Source: Oceanococcus sp041619315
GTDB taxonomy: Bacteria; Pseudomonadota; Gammaproteobacteria; Nevskiales; Oceanococcaceae
NCBI GenBank assembly: GCA_041619315.1
Contig: JBFKEC010000123.1
Span: 1-9,367 of the forward strand
Length of the DNA stretch: 9,367 nucleotides
Direction of reading: 5' to 3'
The stretch's first letter is position 1. Every line of letters starts with the position of its first letter. The translations under genes were made by a program, and so were the position numbers. Below, in pieces: positions 7,612-9,367 of the stretch. The notes under the pieces were generated by a model. It was not told the DNA's origin. It did not search any database and was given only the letters and a program-made list of their open reading frames with translations.

Positions 7612-8505
7612 TCAATATCCGAGTCGTGCGGCGCCCAATGCACCGCTCGCGTCGCCATGAATGGCGGGAACCAGGGTTGTATGCACCTGATCAGCAAATA
7701 CCCATCGCGACCAGCGTGCAGGGACGTCATCATACAGCCTGTCGAGCTGTGATAAGCCACCCGCAAGGACGATAACTTGCGGGTCGAGCAAATTGATCAC
7801 TGCGGCCAGCGCCCGAGCCAGTCGATCACAGTATTGATCCAGTGTGGCGACTGCGTCCGGCTGACCGCTGGCCGCCTGAGCGGCGATGGCCCGAGCATCA
7901 AGCGTCTTGCCACAGGCTTGTGCGTGCAGACGCGCAAGTGCGGGGCCTGACAACCAGGTTTCCAGGCACCCGTGTTGGCCACACCAACACCGAGCACCGG
8001 GCACTTCATCCTGTTCGACCCAGGGCAGCGGGTTATGCCCCCACTCGCCTGCCAGCCCGTTGTGCCCAATCTGCAGTTGGCCATTGCTGACCACCGCACC
8101 GCCAACACCGGTGCCGAGAATTACGAAAAACGCGGAGTCCAGACCGTTGGCCGCGCCGCCATACAACTCAGACAGCGCCATGCAATTGGCATCATTGGCC
8201 ATGGCGACGGTGCGCCCCAGGCGCGTATCCAGGTCCTGTTTCAAGGCCCGCCCGTTCAGGCAGACCGAGTTGGCATTGCGCAAAAGGCCACTGTGGGGGT
8301 CCAGCGAACCAGGATGGCCGACGCCAATCGGCAGATTGCGCCCTGAGACTTCCTGCTCTAGGTGCTCGACCAGCTCGCAAAGGCTATCCAGCGTGGCCGA
8401 ATAGCTGCCCTTGGGTGTCTTCACGCGCTGGCGCGCAATGACCTCGTCATCACGCAGCACTACGCCCTCTATTTTGGTCCCGCCAAGGTCAATCCCGATA
8501 CGCAT
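7612..8505 (-). CDS. mak: ROK-family sugar kinase, probably fructokinase (Mak-like)
   Basis: This is a cytoplasmic ATP-dependent hexose kinase, most likely phosphorylating fructose to fructose 6-phosphate, perhaps also mannose. The 297-residue product starts with the ATP-phosphate motif MRIGIDLGGTKIEG (1-14). The catalytic base is D105 in ANDANCMALSE, and a glycine-rich loop GTGVGGAVVSNG lies at 131-142. The ROK zinc site is complete: H157 in GEWGHNPLPW, then C173, C175 and C180 in CWCGQHGCLE. The C-terminal NLLDPQVIVLAGGLSQLDRL (238-257) is also typical. The AGEWGHNPLPW stretch matches E. coli Mak better than NagK, which has AGEVGHHPLP; this is why I favour fructokinase over N-acetylglucosamine kinase, though ROK specificity is hard to prove from sequence. 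The ATG is 3 nt after the DUF1329 stop with no recognisable ribosome site, and its own stop lies 2 nt before the maiA ATG, which points to translational coupling on both sides. Confidence 0.9.
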   Translation of the reverse strand: MRIGIDLGGTKIEGVVLRDDEVIARQRVKTPKGSYSATLDSLCELVEHLEQEVSGRNLPIGVGHPGSLDPHSGLLRNANSVCLNGRALKQDLDTRLGRTVAMANDANCMALSELYGGAANGLDSAFFVILGTGVGGAVVSNGQLQIGHNGLAGEWGHNPLPWVEQDEVPGARCWCGQHGCLETWLSGPALARLHAQACGKTLDARAIAAQAASGQPDAVATLDQYCDRLARALAAVINLLDPQVIVLAGGLSQLDRLYDDVPARWSRWVFADQVHTTLVPAIHGDASGALGAARLGY

Positions 8506-8508
8506 AGG

Positions 8509-9367
8509 CTAACGATGCTGGCGGGTAGCGAAGCGCTTCAGCGCCGAGGTGGTGAAATGGCTGGCGGGCACGTCGTAGTCATAGGTCATGGGCGAGCGTT
8601 CCTCGTTTTGCATGTTGAGCATCACATAGCGCCGCGACTGCAGATCGAAGTGCGCCTGCAGCGCATTGTCCGGCAGCGGGATCTGTGGGTATTGCAGGGC
8701 GAACGCCATGGACGTGCGCCAGAACTCACCGCGCTGGTCATACATGTCGCTCAAAAGAATCAGCCAGCTGTCTTCATCGAGGTACATCACGCGTTTGCTG
8801 TAAACGTGTGAGAGGCCCTCCTTGAGGGTCGCTTCAAGCACCCAGGTTCGGTGCAGCTCATAGCGCGCCAGCTGCGGGTTTAAATGGCCTTTGCCGAGGA
8901 TGTCCTCGTACTCAAGTTCGCGGCTGTGCAACGCATAGCTGTTGTAGGCCACCAGCAGCATTTTTTTGCCGCGCAGTTTGAAGTTGTAACGATCCAGCGG
9001 TCCGTTGAACATATCGACCTGATCATGCGTAATCAGCCCATCCTGCGCCGGGTTGTCGTAGCCCACTTCAGCAATGCGCCGAACCTTGCGGGTGCCTGGG
9101 TTGAATGACCAGATTTGGATATCGTCGGCGGCACGGTCCATAGGCACATGCAGCAAGACTGCATCGCCAGCCTTGTTGGCGGGCGCGACCACTTTGCGCA
9201 GTATCCGGCCCAGCTGGTTGTCCCATTCGCTGTAAGCGAGCTGTGGGTTGCCGTACTGGAACGTGGCCTCCATGTAGGCCCGTTCGATCACATAGGCGCC
9301 GCTGGCCGTGGTCGCCGCATTGTTGGTAAAACCGCGAAAGCCGCTGGTGCGGTAACGCGCCATATGG
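8509..9367 (-). CDS. DUF1329 family protein, C-terminal part (5' end cut by window edge)
   Basis: The reading frame is open to the right edge, so the methionine at 9363 is only an internal codon and the true start lies outside; 285 residues are visible. DUF1329 proteins are usually about 450 residues with an exported N-terminus, so roughly the last two thirds are seen here and any signal peptide is missing. The match rests on the characteristic C-terminal region, counted from the visible methionine: a DQVDMFNGPLDRYNFKLRGK segment at 114-133, YNSYAL at 140-145, GHLNPQLARYELHRTWVLEA at 159-178, then YSKRVMYLDEDSWLILLSD at 188-206. The molecular role of the family is not established. In Pseudomonas relatives it is often found beside DUF1302 and RND-type exporter genes, suggesting an envelope role; none of those is in this window. 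The stop is 3 nt before the kinase start. Family assignment is strong, function unknown. Confidence 0.9.
   Translation of the reverse strand, partial: HMARYRTSGFRGFTNNAATTASGAYVIERAYMEATFQYGNPQLAYSEWDNQLGRILRKVVAPANKAGDAVLLHVPMDRAADDIQIWSFNPGTRKVRRIAEVGYDNPAQDGLITHDQVDMFNGPLDRYNFKLRGKKMLLVAYNSYALHSRELEYEDILGKGHLNPQLARYELHRTWVLEATLKEGLSHVYSKRVMYLDEDSWLILLSDMYDQRGEFWRTSMAFALQYPQIPLPDNALQAHFDLQSRRYVMLNMQNEERSPMTYDYDVPASHFTTSALKRFATRQHR

Noticed and set aside
1..9367. Search by eye for mobile elements, CRISPR repeats, tRNA or rRNA genes, phage genes or a defence system.
   Set aside because: Nothing supports any of these; nearly all bases belong to six recognised genes with intact family motifs.

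Overview
The window reads as a piece of a proteobacterial chromosome, most likely gammaproteobacterial. The evidence is a GC-rich sequence (high 50s to about 60 percent by eye), dense co-directional genes, an O-acetylserine-type CysM next to the 23S rRNA methyltransferase RlmD (a pairing known from Pseudomonas and relatives), a 1600-residue class NAD-glutamate dehydrogenase, and a DUF1329 protein. I cannot name a genus from the sequence alone.

All six genes lie on the minus strand and fill the window almost completely. In the direction of transcription, right to left, they are: the C-terminal part of a DUF1329 protein (cut by the right edge); a ROK-family sugar kinase resembling fructokinase Mak (3 nt gap); a zeta-class glutathione transferase of the maleylacetoacetate isomerase type (2 nt gap); a 118 nt intergenic leader, the only real gap; the 1602-residue glutamate dehydrogenase GdhB; cysteine synthase B (9 nt gap); and RlmD (13 nt gap), whose catalytic C-terminal end runs off the left edge. 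The spacing suggests two transcription groups, DUF1329-kinase-maiA and gdhB-cysM-rlmD, or one long operon with an internal promoter.

Functionally this is central metabolism and housekeeping: fructose phosphorylation, possible aromatic amino acid catabolism, glutamate deamination to 2-oxoglutarate, cysteine biosynthesis and rRNA modification. All the diagnostic residues I can see are intact, and no gene in the window is frameshifted. I found no mobile element, CRISPR array, tRNA, rRNA or recognisable defence system, and I do not think this window holds an undescribed system. The points most worth a second look are the unusual company kept by the maiA-like gene and the DUF1329 gene, and the short gdhB leader.
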